A stretch of DNA of 64,000 nucleotides, taken from a virus. A program made the translations under genes and the position numbers. Positions 1 through 9,199 of the stretch are shown here, one piece after another (the first letter of the stretch is position 1; each line of letters starts with the position of its first letter). Location of the stretch: the IMG/VR virus record IMGVR_UViG_3300042514_001262, positions 37,888 to 101,887 of that record. One strand, written 5' to 3'. Below the pieces are notes generated by a model. That model was not told where the DNA came from and did not search any database. It saw only the letters and a list, made by a program, of their open reading frames with translations.

Positions 1-215
1 CGAGCCATCCACACCTGAAGTACCACTTGAGCCGTTAGTTCCTGATGAACCAGAAGTTCCTGATGAACCAGAAGTTCCTGATGAACCGCTAGTACCTGAC
101 GAGCCATCCGCACCTGATGTACCACTTGAGCCGTTAGTTCCTGACGAACCAGAAGTTCCTGATGACCCACTTGAACCTGAGGTTCCGCTGCTACCAGAAT
201 TACCCGGTGCTCCCT
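1..215 (-). repeat. Collagen-like GSSGTSG coding repeat, block 2
   Basis: Near-tandem 9-18 bp units encode Gly-Ser-Ser-Gly-Thr-Ser triplets. The block continues beyond the left edge of the window. The repeats are in frame and start directly after the intervening globular segment (EGAPGNSGSSG). Confidence 0.85.
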
Positions 216-1614
216 CAAGATTTATAGTCCAAACACAATATTGCGAATTACCGTTAAGTATTGATGTTATTTCAACAACAAATTCTCCTGTTGTTGGGTT
301 ATACGATGCGACATCGCCAGTGAACAAATTATTAACATCATAAGCAACCAAGATTCCTTGCCCTACAGTTATACTTAAATTAGTTGTTCCTGTGAAATAT
401 ATTAAATTACCTATAGAATACCCTGAAAGGGTTAAACAAGTGTTTGATGTTCCATTATATATTGGACTTATCCCTGAACTACCACTTGAACCAGAAGTCC
501 CTGAAGAACCTGAGCTACCATCCGAACCGCTAGTTCCTGATGAACCTGAGCTACCATCCGAACCACTTGAACCATCTGTACCTGAACTACCGCTTGACCC
601 GTTTGTACCTGAGCTACCACTTGTTCCACTTGAACCATTAACACCACTTATACCACTTGTTCCTGAACTACCGCTTGAACCTGAAGTTCCTGATGAACCA
701 CTTGTCCCTGATGAACCTGAAGTTCCAGATGAACCACTTGTCCCTGTACCACCTGTAAAATTGATTAAAACATTTCCACCACCTTGGTTAATAACCGTAG
801 CACCTGAAAATGTCATACCTGTAACAGATGTTACAGTAACACCTGATGTGGAATCATATACCGTTAAAGAACCTGAACCTGAAGTAATACCTGTAACATT
901 AACAACACTTCCATCACTATTATTTAAAGTCAATGTTGAAGTACCGCTATTGTATGTTCCGCCAGTTATAGTTCCTGTGAATCCTGTAATTGTTACAGTA
1001 CCACCCGTATTATTATATAAATCTAAAATTTGTGTACCCGAAAAATATGTACCACCTGTAATTTGAACATCACTTCCCGAAAATATTCTCCATCTTGCAT
1101 CATTATGTGAAACACCATTAACCCCTTCAATTGTGCTTCCTGTCCAAGAATTGATAAAATCTTTACCAGCTTGAGAACGATTGTTTACAATAGTACTATA
1201 CTCAGAAGTAGTAATAGCCGAACTACCAGTTAAACCTGTTACCGCATTCCATAAAGTGTCATAGTTCGGAATTGTATATTGATAAACAGTATCTGTTTCT
1301 TGAACATAAACCTGCATACCTAATCTTCTTCTACCTGAAGATATATTATCAGAGTTTAATGTAACAAAATCAGGTGAGAAAGCAGAACCAGTTCCTTTTG
1401 TAAAATTGATTGGAATAGTGTTTGCAGATAATTGAATGTTAGCAGGATAAGTTGTTGCCGTCAACACTAAATCTAAATCACTTAAGTTATAAACTTCCAT
1501 GTGTCCACCTGTCTGTAATACAGAAAAGTTAGTACCGAAAGTGCTAGTCCTTACAACACTAGTAGGTCCTGCTAATTGAGCCGAAGATAGGGGGTTTTTA
1601 TATGGAAATGACAT
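1..1614 (-). CDS. Partial tail fiber with collagen-like shaft
   Basis: An open frame of exactly 538 codons starts at the ATG at 1614 (MSFPYKNPLSSAQ) and runs off the left edge without a stop, so the C-terminus is missing. About the first 290 residues are beta-rich and Thr/Gly-rich (repeated ITGGTY-type motifs). Residues about 290-380 and from about 470 onward are uninterrupted Gly-Xaa-Yaa triplets of the type GTSGSSGTSG, with Ser, Thr, Asn or Asp and no proline. The two blocks flank a globular segment of about 90 residues. Collagen-like triplets in phage fibers normally form trimeric shafts, so a role as a distal tail fiber or adhesin is inferred. It is the last gene seen in the baseplate and fiber operon, 35 bases after the stop of the preceding gene. 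The receptor-binding tip would lie outside the window. Confidence 0.85.
   Translation of the reverse strand, partial: MSFPYKNPLSSAQLAGPTSVVRTSTFGTNFSVLQTGGHMEVYNLSDLDLVLTATTYPANIQLSANTIPINFTKGTGSAFSPDFVTLNSDNISSGRRRLGMQVYVQETDTVYQYTIPNYDTLWNAVTGLTGSSAITTSEYSTIVNNRSQAGKDFINSWTGSTIEGVNGVSHNDARWRIFSGSDVQITGGTYFSGTQILDLYNNTGGTVTITGFTGTITGGTYNSGTSTLTLNNSDGSVVNVTGITSGSGSLTVYDSTSGVTVTSVTGMTFSGATVINQGGGNVLINFTGGTGTSGSSGTSGSSGTSGSSGTSGSSGSSGTSGISGVNGSSGTSGSSGTNGSSGSSGTDGSSGSDGSSGSSGTSGSDGSSGSSGTSGSSGSSGISPIYNGTSNTCLTLSGYSIGNLIYFTGTTNLSITVGQGILVAYDVNNLFTGDVASYNPTTGEFVVEITSILNGNSQYCVWTINLEGAPGNSGSSGTSGSSGSSGTSGSSGTNGSSGTSGADGSSGTSGSSGTSGSSGTSGSSGTNGSSGTSGVDGS
475..750 (-). repeat. Collagen-like GSSGTSG coding repeat, block 1
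   Basis: In-frame short tandem units encode about 30 Gly-Xaa-Yaa triplets such as GTSGSSGTNGSSG. Such repeats expand and contract easily by slippage and would set fiber shaft length. Confidence 0.85.
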
Positions 1615-1649
1615 ATTATATTTCGTTATTTATTAGTATATTATTATTA

Positions 1650-2750
1650 TTATGATTTAGTATCACCTTTAACCCAGAAAGTCGTTGTTAATGGAGGTGA
1701 AGATGGTTCAGAACACAATTCATTCATCCACAACACTCTATATGTTCCAACAGGAATTGCACATCCACTTGGAACTACCACATTTACACCCGCATTTATA
1801 ACATCAGGTACACCATTATCAATTATTGATGTTGAACATGCATTACCTAATCCCACATCTAAAGTCATGTTGGTCATTGTTCCTCCAACACCAGATAAAG
1901 GTATCCAAACAGTATATGTATATTGAATTGATGGGTTCACTTGTGATGTTGTCACAGGGATACTACTAAAACTATATTGATTTTGAGAACATCCATAAGA
2001 ATCAACACCCGAACCTGAAGATTGTCGTATTGGACCATTCAATGTTGATACGTTTGTTATGAAATTACCAACAGACCCTGTCCAACCTGAGAATTTAGCA
2101 TAAATTGCCATATCTGATGCGTAGTTTAGTCCCGCAGGTGTTCCACTATTACCCCATCCAAAGAAGGATACCGCACCTGTATCATACATATATTGACCCA
2201 AATTATTCAATGATGTTGGGTCTTGAGGTTCAGGGAATAAATAAGCACTGAACGCTGCCGGACTCGGTGTTGGAGTATTTGTAGGTGTTGAGGTATTTGT
2301 AGGCGTTGCAGTATTTGTAGGCGTCGGTGTTGGTGTTTGTCTTGTTGGTGTTACAGTTGGAGTTTGAGTTTGTGTTGGAGTTGTAGTATTTGTTGGTGTT
2401 GGGCTTGGAGATAATCCTGGTGTAGGTGTTATAGTAGGTGTTATAGTTGGTGTCGCAGTATTTGTTGGTGTAGGTGTAGGTGTTTGGTTTGTTGGAGTAA
2501 TACTTGGTGTTGGAGTAGGTGTTGGAGTAATACATTCAACATTTACAAGAACCCCATTCAACATTTCAGTTCTTGTTTGGTCTTCATAAACCAGTGTAGA
2601 ACCCAAATAAACATTAAATGGACCTAAAGCGCTTGAATTAGATGTTAATCTGACAATATATGTTGAACAACCCGATACCGTTATTTGCTGTTCAATTTCA
2701 TTATCACAACCAACAGCATTATTGGTAACGGTTATAGTGTATGTAGCCAT
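1650..2750 (-). CDS. Fiber/adhesin protein with Thr-Pro stalk
   Basis: This 366-residue protein has three visible parts. Residues 1-75 form a small beta-like domain starting [15 protein letters not shown], which resembles the end of the SprB-type repeats in the protein encoded two genes upstream. Residues about 75-165 are a low-complexity Thr/Pro/Asn linker ([11 protein letters not shown]), likely an extended stalk. Residues about 165-366 form a beta-rich C-terminal domain with several cysteines and no family I recognise. It belongs to the fiber operon, lying between a 91-aa protein and the collagen-like fiber. An octamer TATTTATT lies upstream of its ATG. A structural, surface-exposed role is inferred from composition and position only. 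Confidence 0.7.
   Translation of the reverse strand: MATYTITVTNNAVGCDNEIEQQITVSGCSTYIVRLTSNSSALGPFNVYLGSTLVYEDQTRTEMLNGVLVNVECITPTPTPTPSITPTNQTPTPTPTNTATPTITPTITPTPGLSPSPTPTNTTTPTQTQTPTVTPTRQTPTPTPTNTATPTNTSTPTNTPTPSPAAFSAYLFPEPQDPTSLNNLGQYMYDTGAVSFFGWGNSGTPAGLNYASDMAIYAKFSGWTGSVGNFITNVSTLNGPIRQSSGSGVDSYGCSQNQYSFSSIPVTTSQVNPSIQYTYTVWIPLSGVGGTMTNMTLDVGLGNACSTSIIDNGVPDVINAGVNVVVPSGCAIPVGTYRVLWMNELCSEPSSPPLTTTFWVKGDTKS
2265..2540 (-). repeat. Thr/Pro linker coding repeat
   Basis: Short degenerate tandem units on the minus strand encode alternating Thr-Pro with Asn and Ala. Antisense and shifted frames through it give spurious Asn/Tyr-rich ORFs. Confidence 0.8.
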
Positions 2751-2766
2751 CCTCGGTATTTTATTA

Positions 2767-2774
2767 AATAAATA
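2767..2774 (-). promoter_or_regulatory. TATTTATT octamer upstream of Thr-Pro fiber gene
   Basis: The coding strand reads TATTTATT about 16 bases before the ATG at 2750. It is one of at least 16 occurrences of TATTTAT(A/T/C) just upstream of start codons in this window. A late promoter role is a hypothesis. Confidence 0.35.
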
Positions 2775-2803
2775 CCTTAAACGATTACTTTTATTTAGAA
2801 ATT

Positions 2804-2840
2804 GGGAAAATTAAACAACTAATGAATTAAGTTAGTTGTT
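2804..2840 (-). terminator. Hairpin with short U tract after the 91-aa gene
   Basis: A 9-bp perfect stem (AACAACTAA / TTAGTTGTT, 9-base loop, 2814-2840) is followed on the minus strand by TAATTTT. It follows the stop at 2856, so it could attenuate transcription before the Thr-Pro fiber gene. Confidence 0.5.
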
Positions 2841-2855
2841 GTTAATATTGAAAAC

Positions 2856-3131
2856 CTATGTATCAAGTTCAACAATGATTTCAAATGCACATCCAAAGGT
2901 ACAATCTAATATTTTGAATAATTCACAACCATTATCGTCAATCAATTTTAACATCACCTCAGGTGCCGTTTCAAAAATTGACGGGATTGTTGAATTGTAA
3001 GTTTGAACAGGAGGCACAGGTCCTGGATTTATTGTTGCAAGTTGATATTGGTTGTTTCCATAAACATCCGAAATAAAAACTTGAACCGGGTACGTAACTC
3101 CTGATATTTCTGTAATTCTTATTTGTACCAT
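2856..3131 (-). CDS. Small beta-rich structural protein, unknown
   Basis: The product has 91 residues, starts MVQIRITEISGV and is rich in beta-type segments. It has three cysteines near the C-terminus (NGCELFKILDCTFGC). It begins 10 bases after the SprB-repeat fiber gene and ends before a hairpin. No family is recognised. Its position inside the fiber operon suggests a virion accessory or a small fiber-associated protein. The protein-like composition and tight spacing support it as a real gene. Confidence 0.65.
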   Translation of the reverse strand: MVQIRITEISGVTYPVQVFISDVYGNNQYQLATINPGPVPPVQTYNSTIPSIFETAPEVMLKLIDDNGCELFKILDCTFGCAFEIIVELDT

Positions 3132-3141
3132 TTTTTTATTT

Positions 3142-5280
3142 TTAACAAGTTAAACACATTATATCATAGACAATTATTAATTCAACAATAATTTCTTGTC
3201 CGTTTAATGTATTGTCACCAGATTTAGTGTTAATAGTTATTTGATTATTTAATGAATCAATTGTTACTCCTCCAACACCAGGAACAGTCAATAATAAATT
3301 TTTAACTGTATCATAGTATAAGTTATCACTTGGTGCGCTAACCAATGTTGTACCTGTGAAGAAAGCATCGCTTGTTGTTAAACCTAATGGTTGTACACTC
3401 ACATTAACACTAAATACTGCAGATATCAAATCACAATTTGTTCCACCGCTAGTCAAATCGTTAAATCCTTCATTCAACATTTGAAGTAATCCATATTTTG
3501 TTTGTGATTGGATTACAAATTGTTCTCCACCCATAACATATGTTTGATAAGAAACATATTGAGTTTGGCAATCTATATTTGTAGTTCTGCTTAATGAACA
3601 CCCAATTGAATCAACAACTGTTAAACTATATGTTCCGGCAGTTAGTCCTGTTATTTGTATTTGTTGTGGATTACCCTGAACATTATTTGACCAATTGAAA
3701 TTAAATGGTGGTGTGCCTGTAGATATTAGAGCAGTTAAAGTTCCGTCCGAACCATTACCACATGAAGTGCTGTATAATGTAAAATCTAACGGGTCACTTT
3801 CACTAACATAAACTTGTGTTGTTTGTGTACATCCTGTTGCATCTGTAACGGTAACAGTGTGTTGACCTGAAGAAACATTTGTAAATGTTATTGCCGAAAG
3901 TGTCGTGTTAAAAACATTTTGAATCCCATCTAACGAATAATTGAATGGTGATTGCCCCCCATCTGTTTTTTCAACATAAACCGCACCATTACTTTGATTA
4001 CAAGTTGTTCCTGTAATTTCAGTAGTAATTTCAAAAGAATTTGTTGCAAATAAAGTAATTTCATCCGTGTAAGAACATCCCGACGAATCTTGAATTACAA
4101 CTGAATAAGTTCCTGTTGATAAATTACTAAATAATTGAGAAGTTTGACTATTAACAATATTAAGTGTGTTTCCATTGGGATATATTAAGGTGTATGTATA
4201 TGGTGAAACCCCTCCAGCAACTGAAACGGTTATTGAACCGTCGGTACTTGAACATGTTGAACCTTGACTTGATATTGTAACTGAAGCAATCCCAAGTGGT
4301 GTTAGTAATGTTGTACTAACAACTATACTACAAAAAGCGGAATCTGTTACCGAAATTGAATAATCCCCCGCAGATAATCCTGAAATTGACCATGTTTGAC
4401 CATATTGAATTTGAACATTACCTGTAGATGCAGAGTAATAATAAGGTGCAGTACCTCCAGTTATCTGAAGAGTTAAAACACCATCTGAAGAAAAACAAGT
4501 TGGTTGTGTCGCAGTAAACACACCAAACCCAAGAACATTAACATCAGTAACTACACCTGTTTGAGTTTGAGAACAACCCAAACTGTCTGTTACAACAACA
4601 GAATATGTCCCCGATGTTAATCCCGTAATACTACTTGTTGTGAACCCATTACTCCATAGATATGTGTAAGGTGCAACTCCTGTTTGTCCAGTTACAATAA
4701 TTTTTCCAATTGGCGTTCCCCCGCAACTTGAATTTGGAACAACATATAAACCATAATTAAAAGGTCCACTATCTTCCACAATAAAATCAGATGTCTTACC
4801 TGTACATCCCCCTAAATCTTGGGCTATCATATAATATGTTCCCGCAGTTAAATTGCCAAAAACTATGTTTGATGTATTAGTGTTTCCTGAATTTATGTAT
4901 GTATTGTCGGACAAATATAAATAAAAATTTGTTGACGAATAATTTGAAGAAGATGTGCTCGTTACCGAACCATTATCCAAACCACATGTGGTATTTTGGA
5001 CTGAAAGTACACTCGCACATACACCTGAAGAAACAGGGATGTTAATATAAAATTGTAAGTTTGTCGGTACGGTACTATCATTAACATTTACCGCATATGT
5101 ATCAGCACTTAATGAAGTTCTGATAGATGGATTAGTTGTTACAACATCAACACCCAAATTAGGTGATACCCATTGAACAGTATAGGGCGGTGTTCCTCCC
5201 GTTAGATATAATTCGACGGCACCAGAATTTGTATTCTGACAATCTCCCGTTATTATAATATTATAATTAAATGCCGACAT
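3142..5280 (-). CDS. Tail fiber/adhesin with SprB-type repeats
   Basis: This 712-residue protein contains at least seven repeats ending in the pattern (A/S)GTYxVxVxDxxGC, for example SGTYSVVVTDSLGC, several preceded by PYTYLWSNG. This is the hallmark of the SprB repeat family found in Flavobacteriia gliding-motility adhesins. Residues about 590-712 form a different, non-repeated C-terminal domain (YVMGGEQFVIQSQTKYG). It follows the gp7-like gene by two bases and precedes other fiber genes, so it is inferred to be an elongated fiber or spike on the baseplate. The repeats could be host-derived, giving adhesion to, or mimicry of, host surface adhesins. The family assignment is from motif recognition. 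Attachment geometry and receptor are unknown. Confidence 0.8.
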   Translation of the reverse strand: MSAFNYNIIITGDCQNTNSGAVELYLTGGTPPYTVQWVSPNLGVDVVTTNPSIRTSLSADTYAVNVNDSTVPTNLQFYINIPVSSGVCASVLSVQNTTCGLDNGSVTSTSSSNYSSTNFYLYLSDNTYINSGNTNTSNIVFGNLTAGTYYMIAQDLGGCTGKTSDFIVEDSGPFNYGLYVVPNSSCGGTPIGKIIVTGQTGVAPYTYLWSNGFTTSSITGLTSGTYSVVVTDSLGCSQTQTGVVTDVNVLGFGVFTATQPTCFSSDGVLTLQITGGTAPYYYSASTGNVQIQYGQTWSISGLSAGDYSISVTDSAFCSIVVSTTLLTPLGIASVTISSQGSTCSSTDGSITVSVAGGVSPYTYTLIYPNGNTLNIVNSQTSQLFSNLSTGTYSVVIQDSSGCSYTDEITLFATNSFEITTEITGTTCNQSNGAVYVEKTDGGQSPFNYSLDGIQNVFNTTLSAITFTNVSSGQHTVTVTDATGCTQTTQVYVSESDPLDFTLYSTSCGNGSDGTLTALISTGTPPFNFNWSNNVQGNPQQIQITGLTAGTYSLTVVDSIGCSLSRTTNIDCQTQYVSYQTYVMGGEQFVIQSQTKYGLLQMLNEGFNDLTSGGTNCDLISAVFSVNVSVQPLGLTTSDAFFTGTTLVSAPSDNLYYDTVKNLLLTVPGVGGVTIDSLNNQITINTKSGDNTLNGQEIIVELIIVYDIMCLTC

Positions 5281-5282
5281 TG

Positions 5283-8264
5283 TTATGAACAGTTAATACT
5301 AATGTTTATTCCCACATTTAAAGAAACCGTATCAACGATATTCTGAGTTAAACATGATAAATTTGTAATGGTTAATGTATTACCATTTAGATAATATGTG
5401 TAGCCATAATTGTATAATTGGGGTAAATAATTTATTAAAGCATTTCTCCATTGTGTGTTAGTTGGTACATCCATCATACCATAACCAGTGTAAAACGAAT
5501 CTTTAATAATTTGTTGTCCATTTATTTCTAAATCAACATACCAATCACTCAATACCGAGTTTTGAGAACATTGATTTAATGTTAAACCACTTTGAGCCAA
5601 CATATTATTAACCCTATTCACTAAAATAGAACTGAAGTTTGATACATTAACATCTCCATTAAACCAAGGGTAGATATTAAAATCCGCATATTCAGTGTTA
5701 CATGTATAATCAAAGATATTAGAAATGATATAACATGGGTCAACAGGAACTGGAACAAACTGACAACCTCTTTGTCTTCTATAAACAAATTTTTGTTTGT
5801 TCAAAATAGAGTTTTCTAATCTCACACCACCATTCCAAATTGTTGTTGCAGGAACCATTTGTTCAACCAACTTTGTCCAATAAGGACCAATACCATTTAC
5901 ATAATCAATTAACTTTTGGTAAGTATATTTGTTATTGGGTAATCCAACTGTTTGTTCTGATTCAATGTATTTCCAAAAAATAGATTGTAGTGTAGGATAA
6001 CCACCTGTTTTACCATCTGTAATATATTGTCTGTTTCTTGTATTAACCATGTTCTCCCAAAATGTTTGAGAAAATTCAAAGAATGTTTTTTTCTTTGGTT
6101 CAGGATTCACATATGTCCAATCAACTCCTCCAGGAACAGGATAACCAACCGTTAATCCTGATTCAGGAATAGGATAGTCATATTGTCTTGATTGTTCCCA
6201 AACATCATAAAGTAATCCTTGTGCAGGATTTAAGAATATGTCCACATTTTTAACATTCAATACTAATTTTTCATTATCAACGAAATAATAAGCATTGTAA
6301 TCACCTTGTGTTGAAACCCTAATTTTATCGTCAGTTGACAACCATGATTTATTATTATCAACAACTTTTTCCAACTTGAATCCTTCATTCATATATGGGA
6401 AATTCCTATATCTGTTAAGATATGTTTGACCATAAGTGAATGGTGTTAGTTGGGTTTGAATATTATAGTTTTGTCCTGTATACACATTACCCGTAAGTTG
6501 AACTTCATCAGGACTTCTGTGTTGAGGAGTTGTCTCATACCAACCTGCACCGATTTGGAAGAAGTATGTTTCCGTATTTACAGGTGATTTTGGATAACCC
6601 TCAACATCCATCGGATAATCTTCTAATAGAATATTAACATTTTGATAGGTTGCCGTTGAAGTAAATGCAGTATATAATTGACCTTTAACTTTATATGTTT
6701 CTCCAGGTAAATAACTCGGAACATTGTCCACATAAGTACCACCTGATATCTGAGCCCATTGAGTGTAAAATTGGTCAAGGTTAATTTTTTGGTCCGCCAA
6801 GTAAATGTGTTCATTATATTCTATCAACGAATCAGGAGCACCAATCAATCTTAATAAAAATTCAATTGACCTTCTTGTTCCCTTTGACTTGAAAAGATAA
6901 GACGCATTTAAGATTAAATTTCTATAGTACGCATAATTTAACTCTGTTGGTGTAAGAGCTCTTGCATATCCAGGATAAGTCGGTGTTGAGGTGTTACCAA
7001 ATACTGAACCTAAAAAATCTTCGTTTGTAATTGGTGAGAAATTTGAAGACCACCCTAAAGTTCTTGACAAGTTAACCAACAACTCTGAAGGTATATCATT
7101 TGAAGGATTGTAGTTTACTGAGTTCATGTAAGCCAACCCATCAATAAATTGTTTGATTTGGTCAAAACTTCGGCCATAAATCTGAAATATTTTCTCAACT
7201 TTTCTACCCAAAGTATCAAACTCTTTTAGAGAATCTGAAACTAAAAATCTTGAAATTAAATTTGTTTTAAATGAATCAAGGTTTACGGCAATTGATTGAA
7301 TTTGTTCCAAATAATTGTCAAACAAAAATGAACGAATATCTAAGTTCCATGTACCTTGTTTCGGCCATGTCACTTGTTGATAATCTGTATATGTTTGACC
7401 ATATTCATTTTGTTGAGGTACTTGGAAAACGGCAGTGTATTCAGGTCTAACCAATCTATTCACCAAGAATTTTTCAACCTCATCAAAAGATTCTTGGAAA
7501 ACTTTATCAACAATGTAATCATTAGGTCTGATTTGATAATCGTCATTGATTGTAGTTGCAGTTGTCCCAAATGGCGCACCCGAAACATAAAATTGAAGAT
7601 AACCTAAAGATAAAGTTTCAGATGGTACAAACGACAATACCTTATATATGTTATCGTTAATACTAATACAATAATCAAGGTAAGTATTATATAAATTTCT
7701 GTATGGAGATACGATAATTTCTCTGATTGACAAATTGGTTGCCGCACTTATAGAATAATCAATATCAAAAGGATTATTGATTCTATCTACATTCACTTTG
7801 AAATATGTATCATCATTCTGAGTGTCATAAACAATGTCGTATGCAGTGTTAGCGGTAACATAAAAATCATTATTGAACATTACATCCAATGATGCTGGAA
7901 AATAATTTATAATTTTTGTAATTGAAACACTAAATCTTTTAGATAACGACCCATACATCGAAAAGTTTAGAACTTGTGAAATGTCATAATTAGGATAAAC
8001 TCTGAATTGAGTTGCAAGAATCCTCCTACTTTGTTCCAAATCATCAATCCCCAACATATCAAGGGATATCGGTTCAGAGAAAGCCCCGACATTAAAAGTT
8101 CTGTTAACCTTTTCCGTTACACCAGTGGTAAATTCAAAATTACCTTGAGTAAGTCCTCCACCCTCAACAGTTTGTAATCCTACAATGTTGTCAGAGAAGG
8201 TACCCGCACCACTACCTGGTCTTGGGGGATAAAAATATTTCGTATTTTTTATATCTACCGCCAT
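5283..8264 (-). CDS. Baseplate wedge protein, gp7/P2 gpI-like
   Basis: This is a 993-residue structural protein. At about residues 455-480 it has YLFKSKGTRRSIEFLLRLIG, a segment characteristic of tail protein I and gp7-type wedge proteins, in which a conserved KGT-x-x-S-I-x-x-L-L helix follows a helical core. The N-terminal half is beta-rich and the C-terminal third probably carries peripheral domains. The gene is in the wedge and fiber operon downstream of gp25-like and gp6-like genes, as expected for a wedge component that bridges the inner baseplate to the fibers. Its ATG shares one base with the stop of the preceding gene, implying translational coupling. The wedge assignment is fairly secure as a class; equivalence to T4 gp7 specifically is inferred. 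Confidence 0.65.
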   Translation of the reverse strand: MAVDIKNTKYFYPPRPGSGAGTFSDNIVGLQTVEGGGLTQGNFEFTTGVTEKVNRTFNVGAFSEPISLDMLGIDDLEQSRRILATQFRVYPNYDISQVLNFSMYGSLSKRFSVSITKIINYFPASLDVMFNNDFYVTANTAYDIVYDTQNDDTYFKVNVDRINNPFDIDYSISAATNLSIREIIVSPYRNLYNTYLDYCISINDNIYKVLSFVPSETLSLGYLQFYVSGAPFGTTATTINDDYQIRPNDYIVDKVFQESFDEVEKFLVNRLVRPEYTAVFQVPQQNEYGQTYTDYQQVTWPKQGTWNLDIRSFLFDNYLEQIQSIAVNLDSFKTNLISRFLVSDSLKEFDTLGRKVEKIFQIYGRSFDQIKQFIDGLAYMNSVNYNPSNDIPSELLVNLSRTLGWSSNFSPITNEDFLGSVFGNTSTPTYPGYARALTPTELNYAYYRNLILNASYLFKSKGTRRSIEFLLRLIGAPDSLIEYNEHIYLADQKINLDQFYTQWAQISGGTYVDNVPSYLPGETYKVKGQLYTAFTSTATYQNVNILLEDYPMDVEGYPKSPVNTETYFFQIGAGWYETTPQHRSPDEVQLTGNVYTGQNYNIQTQLTPFTYGQTYLNRYRNFPYMNEGFKLEKVVDNNKSWLSTDDKIRVSTQGDYNAYYFVDNEKLVLNVKNVDIFLNPAQGLLYDVWEQSRQYDYPIPESGLTVGYPVPGGVDWTYVNPEPKKKTFFEFSQTFWENMVNTRNRQYITDGKTGGYPTLQSIFWKYIESEQTVGLPNNKYTYQKLIDYVNGIGPYWTKLVEQMVPATTIWNGGVRLENSILNKQKFVYRRQRGCQFVPVPVDPCYIISNIFDYTCNTEYADFNIYPWFNGDVNVSNFSSILVNRVNNMLAQSGLTLNQCSQNSVLSDWYVDLEINGQQIIKDSFYTGYGMMDVPTNTQWRNALINYLPQLYNYGYTYYLNGNTLTITNLSCLTQNIVDTVSLNVGINISINCS

Positions 8265-9172
8265 TAAGTTGTTATTGTTGTGAAGTTTTTACTGAAATCA
8301 ATATTATTTCCTCTACTTTGTCTAACCTCATAAAGAAGAGCATTAAATTGGTCTCTAATCTCATACAAGTTGTATTGTCTGTAGATATTATTTTGAGAGT
8401 CGTAGATTGTGTAAATTCCGTCATCAATAGATTTTGTTTGATTACCGTAAAGAGCAATCGCAAGAGACGAAATATCATATTCAACCATATCAACTTCTAT
8501 CGTAACAGGATTAAAAAATGTGTTAGATATAATAATATTTTGATTTGGTTGCCCAATAAATGGAGTTGCATTTGGTTTGTTTGTTGGTGACGATGATGGC
8601 GATAAAGTCAAAAATATTAAGTTTGAATTACCGTCAACATATCTATATCTTATTGATTTTTGTGTTGTATTGATTTCATTAGTTACAACAGGCTCACAGA
8701 AAAAAGATGATGTCACAACCCTAAAGAAGTTAGGAATTTTTGAACCATCGGCATTTAAGTATTCAATTCTAAAACCCACTAATCCTTGAGGTACGAATTT
8801 ATTTTGGAATTGTGCTGGTACATTTGTAATATCAATAACGATACCCTTAACATTTGGTAATGCGCTTAACACACCACAATCCGTAATTACTGTTCTAATT
8901 TGAGCAGGTCTCAAATACAAAGTGTAAATTCCAATCGCATTGAATTGTTCTGCAGGTAATGTTAAATTATATAACCCACCCAAAACCTCAACATTAGCAT
9001 TTCCTCCTGTTTGAGTATTATTAAAATAAGGTTTTAATAATGTTTGTGCATCAAGTTCCGTTAGGATGAAATTATCCGTTACATCCCTTGTTGGGGTATA
9101 GTTCATTATTATCTGCACATCTTCAGGTGATACGTCTGAAGGTCTTATTGTTCCATATGAGCCGATTGCCAT
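8264..9172 (-). CDS. Virion structural protein, unknown
   Basis: The 302-residue product starts MAIGSYGTIRPSDVSPEDV. It is beta-rich, with no transmembrane segment and no motif I recognise. It lies between the PKD-domain protein and the gp7-like wedge protein, overlapping the latter's start by one base, so a baseplate wedge or fiber-connector role is inferred from position. The ATG is preceded 15 bases upstream by TATTTATA, suggesting that a transcript may begin here. Confidence 0.65.
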   Translation of the reverse strand: MAIGSYGTIRPSDVSPEDVQIIMNYTPTRDVTDNFILTELDAQTLLKPYFNNTQTGGNANVEVLGGLYNLTLPAEQFNAIGIYTLYLRPAQIRTVITDCGVLSALPNVKGIVIDITNVPAQFQNKFVPQGLVGFRIEYLNADGSKIPNFFRVVTSSFFCEPVVTNEINTTQKSIRYRYVDGNSNLIFLTLSPSSSPTNKPNATPFIGQPNQNIIISNTFFNPVTIEVDMVEYDISSLAIALYGNQTKSIDDGIYTIYDSQNNIYRQYNLYEIRDQFNALLYEVRQSRGNNIDFSKNFTTITT

Positions 9173-9187
9173 AGTTTCTTTTTATTT

Positions 9188-9195
9188 TATAAATA
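9188..9195 (-). promoter_or_regulatory. TATTTATA octamer, candidate late signal
   Basis: The coding strand reads TATTTATA 15 bases before the ATG at 9172, in the 27-base gap after the stop of the PKD protein gene. Confidence 0.4.
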
Positions 9196-9199
9196 CTTA

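Noticed and set aside
392-1066. Plus-strand Pro/Glu/Leu-rich ORF of 224 codons
   Set aside because: It is the antisense of the collagen-like repeat of the minus-strand fiber gene; its EPEVPDEPLVP pattern is a by-product of the Gly-Ser-Thr codons.
2230-2535. Minus-strand Asn/Tyr/Thr-rich ORF
   Set aside because: Shifted-frame reading of the Thr/Pro stalk repeat.
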